A stretch of 64,000 nt of DNA from NCBI RefSeq assembly GCF_000010665.1, contig NC_012796.1, forward strand, positions 2,447,501 through 2,511,500. Reading direction: 5' to 3'. This DNA is from Solidesulfovibrio magneticus RS-1 (lineage in GTDB: Bacteria > Desulfobacterota > Desulfovibrionia > Desulfovibrionales > Desulfovibrionaceae). Below the pieces are notes generated by a model that was not told the DNA's origin, did not search any database, and saw only the letters and a list, made by a program, of their open reading frames with translations. The position numbers and the translations under genes were made by a program. Numbering within the stretch: the first letter of the stretch is position 1; every line of letters begins with the position of its first letter. Positions 56,762 to 64,000 of the stretch are shown here, in pieces.

Positions 56762-57565
56762 TTACTTCTTCTTGCGCTTGGGTTCAACGAACTTGGTCCA
56801 TAAAACCGCCCCGCGCTCGACCTTTTTGGCCACGCCGTCCTTCTGGATGGTTTCGGGCGCGTCAACCAGGGCGGCAAAACCCCACCAGCCGGCAAAAGGC
56901 ACGGCGTAGCTGAAGACGCCGTTCACGTCGGTCTTGACCACCTGAGCGACCATGTACTCGTTGGGGGCCTCGTAGGCCTTGTCCTTATTGTAGAATTCCA
57001 CTTCGACCGGCACATCGGCGGCCGGCTTGCCATCGACAAGCAGTTTGCCCGTGAAAACGTTGCCCGCGTAGTTGCCGAAGGGGCGGGTCAGCGGCACAAT
57101 CTCGGCGGCCAGCCCGACGGGCGCGTCCCAGCCCTCTTCCTCGCCGAAAGCCGGCACCGTCACCTTGGTCAGGTGCTCAATGAACTTGTCCTCGGCCGGT
57201 TCGAAATAGGGTTCGGGCACGAGAAAAAATGTGCCCACGCCCGGCTTTTTGAACGTGTACTCGGCGGTCCAGGCGGCGTGGTCCATAATCTTGGCCGGCT
57301 TGAGGGCGGGCAGCAGATCGGTCTTCTGGCCGTTGTCCACGACGCCGAAGGCCTTGGGCTTGGCCATGTCCATGCCGTTGCCTTCCATGGGATGGGAAAA
57401 CGACACCGCCAGCTCCACCTTGGCCTTGGCCTTGTCGGCCACCGTATCCTGGGACGGGATGACCATGCCGAAGTGGGCCAGGGCCGGGCCGGCAGACAAG
57501 GTCAGGGCGGCGACAGCCAAGGCCGGGGCAAGGGCCGAGGCAAGGAAAAATCGGGGTGTGCGCAT
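56762..57565 (-). CDS. DUF4198 (NikK-like) periplasmic metal-transport protein
   Basis: 267 residues: signal peptide with cleavage after ALA, so the mature protein starts HFGMVIPSQDTV. The rest is a two-part beta-sandwich typical of DUF4198, with a His/Met-containing loop SFSHPMEGNGMDMAKP, the PEPYFEPAEDKFIEHLTKV segment and NYAGNVFTGKLLVDGKPAAD. A basic KRKKK tail follows. Family members accompany Ni/Co ECF systems as NikK. AAGGAG lies eight bases before the ATG. It is the first gene of the operon. Confidence 0.88.
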   Translation of the reverse strand: MRTPRFFLASALAPALAVAALTLSAGPALAHFGMVIPSQDTVADKAKAKVELAVSFSHPMEGNGMDMAKPKAFGVVDNGQKTDLLPALKPAKIMDHAAWTAEYTFKKPGVGTFFLVPEPYFEPAEDKFIEHLTKVTVPAFGEEEGWDAPVGLAAEIVPLTRPFGNYAGNVFTGKLLVDGKPAADVPVEVEFYNKDKAYEAPNEYMVAQVVKTDVNGVFSYAVPFAGWWGFAALVDAPETIQKDGVAKKVERGAVLWTKFVEPKRKKK

Positions 57566-57617
57566 GACTGGGTCTCCTTAGCAAAAATGTGCCAGTAGTG
57601 GAATACGAAACACCGTC

Positions 57618-57646
57618 TTGATATGCCTGTATGCGACAAAATTCAA
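57618..57646 (-). promoter_or_regulatory. Predicted promoter of the nickel/cobalt uptake operon
   Basis: On the minus strand TTGAAT (57646-57641) and TATCAA (57623-57618), 17-base spacing, 52 bases upstream of the NikK-like start. A perfect palindrome abuts the -35 box. Confidence 0.5.
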
Positions 57647-57662
57647 TATCGTAGCACGATAT
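57646..57662. promoter_or_regulatory. Perfect palindrome ATATCGT-AGC-ACGATAT, candidate operator
   Basis: Seven-base arms with a three-base centre, immediately upstream of the predicted -35 box, centred about 43 bases before the predicted start of transcription. It does not fit the usual NikR operator. Confidence 0.55.
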
Positions 57663-57705
57663 GGTGAATAAAAAAATTAAAAAAATTTTATTTGTCAGAT
57701 GTATT

Positions 57706-58674
57706 TTAAAAAAAGACGGCCAGACGCAGGGCCACGTCGGGCTGGTCGGCGGGACGGATGCTGCCTTCCAGGGTCAGCCCGGCGGCCGGGCGCACGGCCA
57801 GGGAAAGGAAAGGGACAACGAGGGAACGTGGTTCGTAGCCGTAGCGGCTGGGCAAGGCATTGAGGGCCAGGATGGCGGCCAGGGCGTTGCCCGTCGCGCC
57901 GGCAGGATCGGCGTGGTGGGTCAGGCGCTTGTCCAGGCGAAAGGCGACAAGCGAGGCTCCGGCGGCGGCTTCCACCGGACCGAAGTCGTAGCCGAGGCGG
58001 GCCGTGGCCTCATGGCTGGTCCAGGAAAAAAAGGCGTCCCGAGCCGAGGGCGGCGTGCCCCCGCCGGACCGGTTGGCTCCCTCTTCCCGGGCTTCCGGGG
58101 CGGCGGCCGAAAAAAAGGCGTAGTCGAACCGGGCAAAGACGCCCGCTCCGGGCTGGCGGCGCAGGATGAGCCGGGCGCACGGCCCCCAGAGGAAGGCCGG
58201 CCGGGTTTCCCAGGCCTCGTACACGCCCTGCTCCACGTTTTTGGCTTCGAACCGGCCCACTGACGCCCCGACCTGACCGCCCAGGGCCAGGACGACTTGA
58301 TTGGTGTCCAGGAGGCGATAGACGGCTTCGACGTAGCCCCGTTGCTCGGTCCAGTTGCGGACCCAGCCGCCCTGCTGCGGCACGAAAGCGGCCGAGGGCG
58401 TAAACGACGTCGGCTCACGCATATCCCGGTAGCCCAGAGTCCGGGCAATCAGCGACACCTCGAACCGGTCCGCATCGGCCAGCGCCGGTGTCGGCTGGCC
58501 CAGGGCCAGGATGAGCGCCAGCCCCATGCACCAGCGGGCCAAGCGTCCGGCAGCGCGGCCAGTCGCAACCTGCGCGTGACAGCGAAGTCGGGATGGCAAC
58601 AGACTGGACGCCATACGGGGCGATCCGGTGGCAAGGCGGCAGGCGACGGGCGATTCCATGGCTCTTTCTGCCAC
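57706..58674 (-). CDS. Putative outer-membrane beta-barrel protein (start uncertain)
   Basis: Up to 322 residues. After an Arg-rich lead comes a signal sequence CMGLALILALGQPTPALA, then alternating strands (RFEVSLIARTLGYR, VEAVYRLLDTNQVVLALG, FARFDYAFFSAAA) and the terminal LRLAVFF, whose final Phe fits the beta-barrel insertion signal. The family is not recognised. In-frame starts at 58674 (GTG), 58659, 58614 and 58527 are all possible and none has a clear ribosome-binding site. It follows the S9 peptidase gene on the same strand. Confidence 0.65.
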   Translation of the reverse strand: MAERAMESPVACRLATGSPRMASSLLPSRLRCHAQVATGRAAGRLARWCMGLALILALGQPTPALADADRFEVSLIARTLGYRDMREPTSFTPSAAFVPQQGGWVRNWTEQRGYVEAVYRLLDTNQVVLALGGQVGASVGRFEAKNVEQGVYEAWETRPAFLWGPCARLILRRQPGAGVFARFDYAFFSAAAPEAREEGANRSGGGTPPSARDAFFSWTSHEATARLGYDFGPVEAAAGASLVAFRLDKRLTHHADPAGATGNALAAILALNALPSRYGYEPRSLVVPFLSLAVRPAAGLTLEGSIRPADQPDVALRLAVFF

Positions 58675-58706
58675 GATCAGCGCTGGGAGAAAAGGTGGTC
58701 CGAGGC

Positions 58707-60770
58707 CTAGGAGGGGTCGGCCTTGGCCATGGCTGGCCGGGATTGGGTCGCCGTGGCCGGCACGAAGCGCGCGAACCAGTCGAGGTTGCGGACCATGAGA
58801 TCGCGCAACAGCCCCGTTTCGGTGATGTCGTGGCCGCTTCGGGGATAGGCGGCCAGCCTCGTGGTCACGCCGCGACGGGACAGGGCGGTGTAGAGTTCCA
58901 GGGCCTGGGTGAAGGGGACGCGCTCGTCGGCCACGCCGTGCTGGAACAGCGTCGGGGTTTGGATGGCAGCGGCGTATTTCAGCGGCGAGCGGTCAAACAG
59001 GAAATCGAAGCGCTCGTAGGCTTCGCCGCCCATGTACAGCGGCATGAAATCGGGCAAATCCATGCTGCCGCACTGGCTGACCAGATTGGTGATGCCGCCG
59101 CCGATGGAGGCGGCCTTGAACCGGTCGGTGTGGCCGATGGCCCAGGCGGCGAGATAGCCGCCGTAGCTCCAGCCCATGACGCCAAGGCGCTGGGGATCGG
59201 CTTGCCCCTTGGCGATGAGCGCGTCGAGGCCGGACATGAGGTCGGCGAAATCGACCCCGCCCCAATCATTGACGATGGCTCGGCGAAACGCTGGCCCGTA
59301 ACCGTCGGAGCCCCGGACGTTGGGCTGAAACAGGGCATAGCCGTGGGCGGAAAATACGGCCAGGGGGTAGCTGTTGAGCAGGCCGGGATAGAGGCGCTGG
59401 GCGGCTTGGGCCGGGCCGCCGTGGAGTTCGACCAGAAGCGGCGGCGCGCCGACCACAGGCCCAGCCGGCGGGGTATACAGGCCTTCAATCATGGTCCCGT
59501 CAGCCGATTTCCAGCGCACGATCTCGGGCTTGACCGTCTGGTAGGCGGCAAATTCCCGGTTGACGGCGGACACGGCCTTGGGCTCGTAGCGCTCGACCGA
59601 GGTGACGAAAGCCTCGGGCGGCAGGTCCCAATCGGTGAGCGCCAGCCCCAGATGTCGGGAACCGAGGGACAGACTGGCCTGGAGCGGAATGCGTCGGCCG
59701 TCGTCAAGGCGAGTCGTGGGCTGGCCGTCCAGAGGCAGGGCATAGAGCGCGGCCCCCACGCCGTCGGCCTCCCGCACGAGCAGGCTCTGGCCGTCCTCGG
59801 CCCAACCAAGAAGTTCCGGCCGGGCGTCGGGGGTGGGGGCCAGGGGGCGCGACTCGCCGCCAGTCAGGGGCACGACCATGACCCGGCCGGCGTTATAATA
59901 AAATCCGGGTGCTGCCGTGGCCACATAGGCCAAGAGCCGGCCATCGGGCGAGACGGTCGGCATGTTTTCGGAGGCGTCTGAAGCGGCCACAAGCTTTACG
60001 CCGCCCTTGTCAAGATCGACCACGGCGATGTCGGCATGGCCGGCGTCCACCGGAGCCGTCCCGCCGGCGGCGCCATTATGGGCGCGCCCCCGGGGCGGGG
60101 CGTGGGGGTTGGCAGTTTCGAAAACGATGCGGCGGCCGTCCGGGGAAAAGGCGAACGCACCCACGTCCCGGTCGGCGACAAGCTGGCGCATGACCCCGGG
60201 TTGCGACAGGGTCAGGAGGTAGAGCCCGGCCAGTCCGCCAGGGCTGTCCAGCACCTCGACGTCGCCGTCGCAGCCCTCGGGACGGTTTGGCCCGGCCTTG
60301 GGACTGGTCGTGGCGGTGACGGCCAGTTTCTTGCCGTCCGGGGAAAACGCCAGATCAAGGATGTCGGCCCGGCCGTCGCTTAAGCGGCGCGATTGGCCGG
60401 CGGCGAGCTGGAGCAAATGGAGCTCGGAGGCGTTATCGCCCTGGCAGAGATAGGCCAGCCATTTGCCGTCAGGGGAAAAACGCGGGTGGTCGCAGGAGGT
60501 CGTGGCCGGGGTGACCGGACGCCCACCCTCCCGGGCCATGTCGGTCAGGACAATGCGTGAGACAGGTTCGCCGGCCTGATCGGACATTCGGGTCACGACA
60601 AAGGCGACGCGTTTGCCGTCGGCGGCTACACGGACATCGTCGATTGAGGCCAGACGCAGCATGGCCTCGATGGTGAACGGCTTGTCGCCGCCGGCCATGA
60701 CGGACACGGCCGGCGAACAGAACGCAAGGAACCCCAAGAGGGCCAGGACGACGCACAAGCGTTGGGACAC
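58707..60770 (-). CDS. Exported S9 family (prolyl-oligopeptidase-like) serine peptidase
   Basis: 687 residues from the GTG at 60770: signal sequence (RLCVVLALLGFLAFCSPAVS), a seven-bladed propeller with WD-like PRFSPDGKWLAYL, LAFSPDGKKLAV, FAFSPDGRRIVFE and PTVSPDGRLLAYV blades, then an alpha/beta hydrolase domain with nucleophile GWSYGGY, Asp in GVADERVPF and His in RSGHDITE. It probably trims peptides in the periplasm. In context it stands between secD and an outer-membrane-like gene with no shared function evident. The exact start is not certain. Confidence 0.88.
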   Translation of the reverse strand: MSQRLCVVLALLGFLAFCSPAVSVMAGGDKPFTIEAMLRLASIDDVRVAADGKRVAFVVTRMSDQAGEPVSRIVLTDMAREGGRPVTPATTSCDHPRFSPDGKWLAYLCQGDNASELHLLQLAAGQSRRLSDGRADILDLAFSPDGKKLAVTATTSPKAGPNRPEGCDGDVEVLDSPGGLAGLYLLTLSQPGVMRQLVADRDVGAFAFSPDGRRIVFETANPHAPPRGRAHNGAAGGTAPVDAGHADIAVVDLDKGGVKLVAASDASENMPTVSPDGRLLAYVATAAPGFYYNAGRVMVVPLTGGESRPLAPTPDARPELLGWAEDGQSLLVREADGVGAALYALPLDGQPTTRLDDGRRIPLQASLSLGSRHLGLALTDWDLPPEAFVTSVERYEPKAVSAVNREFAAYQTVKPEIVRWKSADGTMIEGLYTPPAGPVVGAPPLLVELHGGPAQAAQRLYPGLLNSYPLAVFSAHGYALFQPNVRGSDGYGPAFRRAIVNDWGGVDFADLMSGLDALIAKGQADPQRLGVMGWSYGGYLAAWAIGHTDRFKAASIGGGITNLVSQCGSMDLPDFMPLYMGGEAYERFDFLFDRSPLKYAAAIQTPTLFQHGVADERVPFTQALELYTALSRRGVTTRLAAYPRSGHDITETGLLRDLMVRNLDWFARFVPATATQSRPAMAKADPS

Positions 60771-60840
60771 AGGGACCTCGCTTCTCACGATGGCCGGCAC
60801 TCTACGGCCCCTTGACCCGCCGGTCAAACGCCGAAACGAC

Positions 60841-60864
60841 GACGGCCCCCTTGCGGGGGCCGTC
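60841..60864. terminator. 10-bp hairpin downstream of secD
   Basis: GACGGCCCCC / GGGGGCCGTC with a TTGC loop lies 29 bases after the secD stop. There is no strong T-run on either strand, so termination is possible but unproven. Confidence 0.5.
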
Positions 60865-60892
60865 AGAAAGACAAGTATCTGAAATCACTGGT

Positions 60893-62497
60893 TTAGATGC
60901 GAAGACTCGCCTCGGCCGGCCGCTTGGACAGCCACAGATCAAAGAGAAAGCGCGTAAAGAAGATGGCCGTGAACATGGAGGCCACGATGCCGAGAATCAG
61001 GGTCACGGCAAAGCCCCGAATGGGGCCGGTGCCGAACTGGTAGAGAACCACGGCGGCGATGACGGTGGTGACGTTGGCGTCCAGGATGGTAAGCGTGGCC
61101 CGGCTGTAGCCGACGTCCACGGCCGAACGGGCGGTCAGGCCCCGTCGCAGCTCCTCACGGACGCGCTCGAAGATGATGACGTTGGCGTCAACGGCCATGC
61201 CGATGGTCAGGATGATGCCGGCGATGCCGGGCAAGGTCAGGGTGGCCCCGAAACCGGCCAGACCGGCCACGATGAGCATGAGGTTGAAAAGCAAGGCTGC
61301 GTCGGCCACGGCTCCGGCCACGCCGTAGTAGACGATCATGAAGGCGATGACGATCAGGCCGCCGATGACGGCCGAATGGACGCCCTTTTCGATGGATTCC
61401 TGGCCCAAGGAAGGACCGACCGTGCGCTGTTCCAGGATGGTGACCGGAGCCGGCAGCGCGCCGGCGCGCAGCACGATGGCCAGATCGCGGGCTTCCTCGG
61501 TGGAAAACCGGCCGGTGATGCTGGCCCGGCCGCCGCCGATCTTTTCCTGGATGGTGGGCGCGGAATAGACCTTGCCGTCGAGCACGATGGCCAACTGCTT
61601 CTTGACGTTCTCGGCCGTGACCCGTTCGAACTGCCGCGCGCCGCTGGGAGTGAAGGTCAGGGCCACGTAGGCTTGGTTGTTGGGGTCGAAGTTGGCCCGG
61701 GCGTCGGCGATGCTCTCGCCGGTCATGACGGCGTCGGCCTTGAGCGCAATGGGCCGCTCCAGGTAGGAGCCGTCGGGATTGCGGTGGCGCAGCACGGACA
61801 ATTCGTCGCCCGGGGGCAGGATGCCCTTCTGGGCTTTTTCCATGTCCACGGTCTCATCCACGACCTTGAATTCCAGGTGGGCGGTCTTGCCGATAAGCTT
61901 GATGGCCCGTTCAGGGTCCTGCAGGCCCGGCAGCTGGATCTGGATGCGGTTGTCGGCCTGCTTGCGGATGTCGGGCTCGGCCACGCCGAATTCGTCGATG
62001 CGGTTGCGGATGGTCTTGACGGCCTGGTCCACGGTCATGCGGGCTTGGTCGTCCTTGTAGCGCTGGGTGAACGACAGCTTGTAGAGGAGCTTGTTGTCCG
62101 CGGCGGATTCGACGCCATCGACGTGGAGCACGGAAAAGTGGCTGGACAGGAACTTGTCCAGGGCGTCGCGCTTGTCGGGGGTGGCCAGGACGAACTCCAG
62201 GCGCTTGCCGTCCGGGCTGGTGCCCGGGCGTTGGATGACGATGCCCTCATCCTTGACCTGGTCGCGGACGTCGCGGCCCATCTGGGCCAGGGAATTGGCC
62301 AGGGCCTTGTCCACGTCGACGCCAAGGGTCAGGTGGATGCCGCCCTTGAGGTCAAGGCCGAGGCTGATGACGTCATCGGGCAGAAATTTGCCCAGAAAGC
62401 TCTGCTTGACCGACCCCAGGGAGGGCAGCATGTAGATGAGGCCCAGAAAGGCCACGAGACTGATCACGGCCAGTCGCCAACGCAGGTTTCCAGTCAT
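60893..62497 (-). CDS. secD: Protein translocase subunit SecD
   Basis: Uses the proton gradient to complete protein export through SecYEG. The 534 residues include an N-terminal membrane helix, periplasmic P1 domain (LGLDLKGGIHLTLGVD, RIQIQLPGLQDPERA), P1-head and a C-terminal five-helix RND-like domain with GMAVDANVIIFERVREELR. The length is typical of SecD alone. Unusually, secF does not follow: the next gene downstream is a peptidase. yajC is immediately upstream. Confidence 0.97.
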   Translation of the reverse strand: MTGNLRWRLAVISLVAFLGLIYMLPSLGSVKQSFLGKFLPDDVISLGLDLKGGIHLTLGVDVDKALANSLAQMGRDVRDQVKDEGIVIQRPGTSPDGKRLEFVLATPDKRDALDKFLSSHFSVLHVDGVESAADNKLLYKLSFTQRYKDDQARMTVDQAVKTIRNRIDEFGVAEPDIRKQADNRIQIQLPGLQDPERAIKLIGKTAHLEFKVVDETVDMEKAQKGILPPGDELSVLRHRNPDGSYLERPIALKADAVMTGESIADARANFDPNNQAYVALTFTPSGARQFERVTAENVKKQLAIVLDGKVYSAPTIQEKIGGGRASITGRFSTEEARDLAIVLRAGALPAPVTILEQRTVGPSLGQESIEKGVHSAVIGGLIVIAFMIVYYGVAGAVADAALLFNLMLIVAGLAGFGATLTLPGIAGIILTIGMAVDANVIIFERVREELRRGLTARSAVDVGYSRATLTILDANVTTVIAAVVLYQFGTGPIRGFAVTLILGIVASMFTAIFFTRFLFDLWLSKRPAEASLRI

Positions 62498-62578
62498 GGG
62501 CGAGGCTCTCCTTGGGAGGCTTGCGCTTGGGAGTCAAACGACAAAACGAAGGGACTGCCAGGGCAGCCCTTCGCCGTC

Positions 62579-62600
62579 GCTTCGGGCCTTTCGGCCCGAA
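62579..62600. repeat. Hairpin between yajC and secD
   Basis: CTTCGGGCC / GGCCCGAAG-type stem (9-10 bp) with a short TTT loop in the 114-base yajC-secD spacer. It may attenuate or stabilise the operon mRNA. Confidence 0.5.
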
Positions 62601-62611
62601 GTGGAGTATTC

Positions 62612-62983
62612 CTAATCCTTGGACTTGTCTTTGCCCTTGGGCTCGGCCTTGGCGGCCGAAGCGCCGGCTTCGCCGGGGCCGGAGACGAAGTTGCGGTTGA
62701 TCTCGATATTGAGGTCCTTGGCGATCTCGATGGTGATCTTGTCGCCGTGGACTTCCATGATGCGGCCGTAGATGCCGCCGCCGGTCAGGATGTAGTCGCC
62801 GCGCTTGAGGCCGGCCAGGTATTCCCGGTGCTGCTTGGCCTTCTTCTGCTGGGGACGGATGAGCAGGAAGTAGAAGATGGCGAACATGAGGATAAGCGGC
62901 AAAAAGGCGGTGATGGGGTTGCCCCCCGCGGCGTCGCCGCCGGGCGCGGCGCCCATGGCGTGCGCCAGACTCGGAAACAGCAT
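62612..62983 (-). CDS. yajC: Preprotein translocase accessory subunit YajC
   Basis: 123 residues with a short periplasmic start, one membrane helix (ITAFLPLILMFAIFYFLLI) and the conserved RPQQKKAKQHREYLAGLKRG then DYILTGGGIYGRI cytoplasmic domain; a Lys/Asp/Ala-rich tail follows. YajC binds SecDF and AcrB-type pumps. It is first in the yajC-secD unit, the usual order. Confidence 0.97.
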   Translation of the reverse strand: MLFPSLAHAMGAAPGGDAAGGNPITAFLPLILMFAIFYFLLIRPQQKKAKQHREYLAGLKRGDYILTGGGIYGRIMEVHGDKITIEIAKDLNIEINRNFVSGPGEAGASAAKAEPKGKDKSKD

Positions 62984-63157
62984 GATGCCTCCAATTAGGA
63001 TGATGGTGCCGCCGGCGACTGGGCGCGCTTCGAACGTCCGAAGCGTCGCGCCGTGGCCGGGACGCGTCTATCGCGCCAAAATGGATGGTCTAAAATCGCC
63101 GTCGCGTCAAGGCCATTTGCGCGCCAAGGCCGGCTGGCGCCCGTCGGTTGTTCGGCC

Positions 63158-63835
63158 TCAGGGCCAGGGCGTGCATTCACGAGCCGGCGCATACCCCTGG
63201 TCAAACGCTTCGCCAAGGGTCGGCAGGGCCACCCGGTTGCGTCGGCCGATCCGGGCCGCGTCCGGGCAGCCCGGGCCATGAAAACGATGTGACGACGCAT
63301 TGCCGACATAGGGCGCGGCCGGGGGCGGCAGTGATAGCAGGCGCGGCCAAACCCCCTGCCCACTGGCCATGGCCCGGCGTTGGAGTGCGAGCTGCCGGTC
63401 GAAAATAGTCGGTCCCACATCCTGGTGCCAAAAGACAAAGACGCAACCCATGGAGAGCAAAATTTCCGTCACGCTGCGTCCGTCCGGCAAGACGAGATCG
63501 CCCAGCAGCCGGCCGAAACGGTCTTGGCCCGACCCAACTCCAACAAACCGCAACGGCACGCCCCGAACCAACCCTTCCAGGGCCGCCTTGGCCTGGTCGG
63601 CGAAATACTGGGCGGGCCGGCCCTCATGGGCGGTTTCCGGGGCGTCCACGCCGGCCAGACGCAGGGTGCGGCCATCTGCCAGCCGGCAGGTGTCGCCGTC
63701 ATAGACGGCGACCACACGCACCGTCTCCTCAGCCGCTCTGACCGTCTGCGCCAAGCCCGCCAGGCAAAACGCCGCCAGCGCCAGCACGGCCCAATGCCGT
63801 CGCCCTCCCCTTGCCATGAACGTCCTGCCTTCCAT
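63158..63835 (-). CDS. Exported thermonuclease-family (SNc) nuclease
   Basis: 225 residues: signal peptide (HWAVLALAAFCLAGLAQTVR), staphylococcal-nuclease OB fold with VVAVYDGDTCRLADGRTLR, LAGVDAPETAHEGRPAQYF and GRLLGDLVLPDGRSVTEILL (catalytic Arg and Glu, Ca-binding Asp), and a C-terminal segment YVGNASSHRFHGPGCPDA resembling the small domain that follows many SNc proteins in environmental bacteria. It is probably periplasmic and nonspecific. GGAGG lies four bases before the ATG. Confidence 0.88.
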   Translation of the reverse strand: MEGRTFMARGGRRHWAVLALAAFCLAGLAQTVRAAEETVRVVAVYDGDTCRLADGRTLRLAGVDAPETAHEGRPAQYFADQAKAALEGLVRGVPLRFVGVGSGQDRFGRLLGDLVLPDGRSVTEILLSMGCVFVFWHQDVGPTIFDRQLALQRRAMASGQGVWPRLLSLPPPAAPYVGNASSHRFHGPGCPDAARIGRRNRVALPTLGEAFDQGYAPARECTPWP

Positions 63836-63844
63836 AACGCCTCC

Positions 63845-63883
63845 AAAACAAACGGCCGCCGCGAATGCCGCGACGGCCGTTTG
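63845..63883 (-). terminator. Rho-independent terminator of the heavy-metal-domain gene
   Basis: On the minus strand CAAACGGCCG / CGGCCGTTTG (10 bp, with a smaller inner stem) followed by TTTT, 25 bases after the stop at 63908. Confidence 0.85.
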
Positions 63884-63907
63884 CCAAAAAGCACAGCGGT
63901 CTGGCCG

Positions 63908-64000
63908 CTACTTCATGGCTCCGGGAACAAAGCCGATCTTGTCGATGGCGGCCTTGATGTCGTCCTGCGGGGCTTCGCCCTCAAAGGACACCAAGCCCTT
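63908..64000 (-). CDS. C-terminus of a heavy-metal-associated (HMA) domain protein, truncated by window edge
   Basis: The visible 30 residues (KGLVSFEGEAPQDDIKAAID then KIGFVPGAMK) match the last strand-helix-strand of an HMA/MerP-like domain; the metal-binding CxxC would lie outside the window. It may be a copper- or mercury-type metallochaperone, or the end of a larger protein. It ends with its own terminator. Confidence 0.65.
   Translation of the reverse strand, partial: KGLVSFEGEAPQDDIKAAIDKIGFVPGAMK

Noticed and set aside
57566-57705. A cobalamin riboswitch before the Ni/Co operon
   Set aside because: The 140-base region is too short and has no B12-box; with NikK- and NikL-like proteins the system is more likely for nickel.
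60812-62998. A 728-codon open frame on the plus strand
   Set aside because: It is antisense to secD and yajC and has the Gly/His/Asp-rich composition of a shadow frame.

Overview
The window is a GC-rich chromosomal stretch of mainly housekeeping genes. It most resembles a sulfate-reducing deltaproteobacterium of the Desulfovibrionaceae (Desulfovibrio/Solidesulfovibrio type). This is an inference from gene content, since no marker gene was searched: an LL-diaminopimelate aminotransferase, paired heterodisulfide-reductase-like HdrD/HdrA proteins, an aldo/keto reductase with two ferredoxin-type clusters, hypA/hypB, a Ni/Co ECF transporter, and a long DHH-CBS-nucleotidyltransferase of the A-adding type. 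Codon use is even and GC-rich. I see no prophage, insertion sequence or CRISPR array.

Layout. 1-2.5 kb: 3' part of a cell-wall amidase, a repeat/hairpin cluster, tatA on the minus strand, and two overlapping unknown genes. 2.5-8.3 kb: HAD phosphatase, yggT, a DivIVA-like gene, a DUF167 gene, a DUF465 gene and ilvB-ilvN-ilvC, ending in a strong terminator. 8.3-11.2 kb: Sel1-repeat protein, unknown exported protein, SemiSWEET, YgdR-like lipoprotein, methyltransferase. 11.3-15.2 kb (minus): GNAT acetyltransferase, hypA-hypB, DUF554 membrane protein, tRNA-Leu(CAA), tgt. 15.2-17 kb: adenine deaminase, then a 726-base gene-poor convergent gap. 17.7-24.6 kb (minus): two tandem paralogous GT-C glycosyltransferases, a small YHS-like protein, dapL-folK. 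24.8-31.2 kb (plus): xerD, the A-adding enzyme, hisD, purC, tRNA-Ser(GGA), SRP RNA. 31.2-42 kb: SGNH-type protein; then on the minus strand hdrA-like/hdrD-like, alkaline-phosphatase-superfamily protein, marR-MFS, aldo/keto reductase-pyrE. 42-47 kb (minus): carB, purF, a small unknown protein. 47.2-53.6 kb (plus): ileS-lspA, a PLDc_N protein, YbgF/CpoB-like lipoprotein, NIL-ferredoxin, PilZ, CheZ. 53.9-57.6 kb (minus): a complete Ni/Co ECF uptake operon. 57.7-64 kb (minus): outer-membrane-like protein, S9 peptidase, secD, yajC, thermonuclease, and the end of a heavy-metal-domain gene.

Links between genes. HypA/HypB insert nickel into hydrogenase, and the ECF operon, whose ATPase ends in six histidines, plausibly supplies that metal. 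IlvBNC, DapL, HisD, PurC, PurF, CarB, PyrE and FolK cover amino-acid, nucleotide and folate synthesis. IleS-LspA, TatA, SecD and YajC serve translation and export.

Most notable non-gene signals: a family of GC-rich palindromic repeats (five copies plus a fragment), two copies of which form the 3' ends of coding sequences; a folK reading frame with no usual start codon where the GTGA overlap seen elsewhere in the window reads GTAA; a possibly leaderless tgt; a perfect palindrome abutting the predicted nickel-operon promoter; and direct repeats over the marR promoter.
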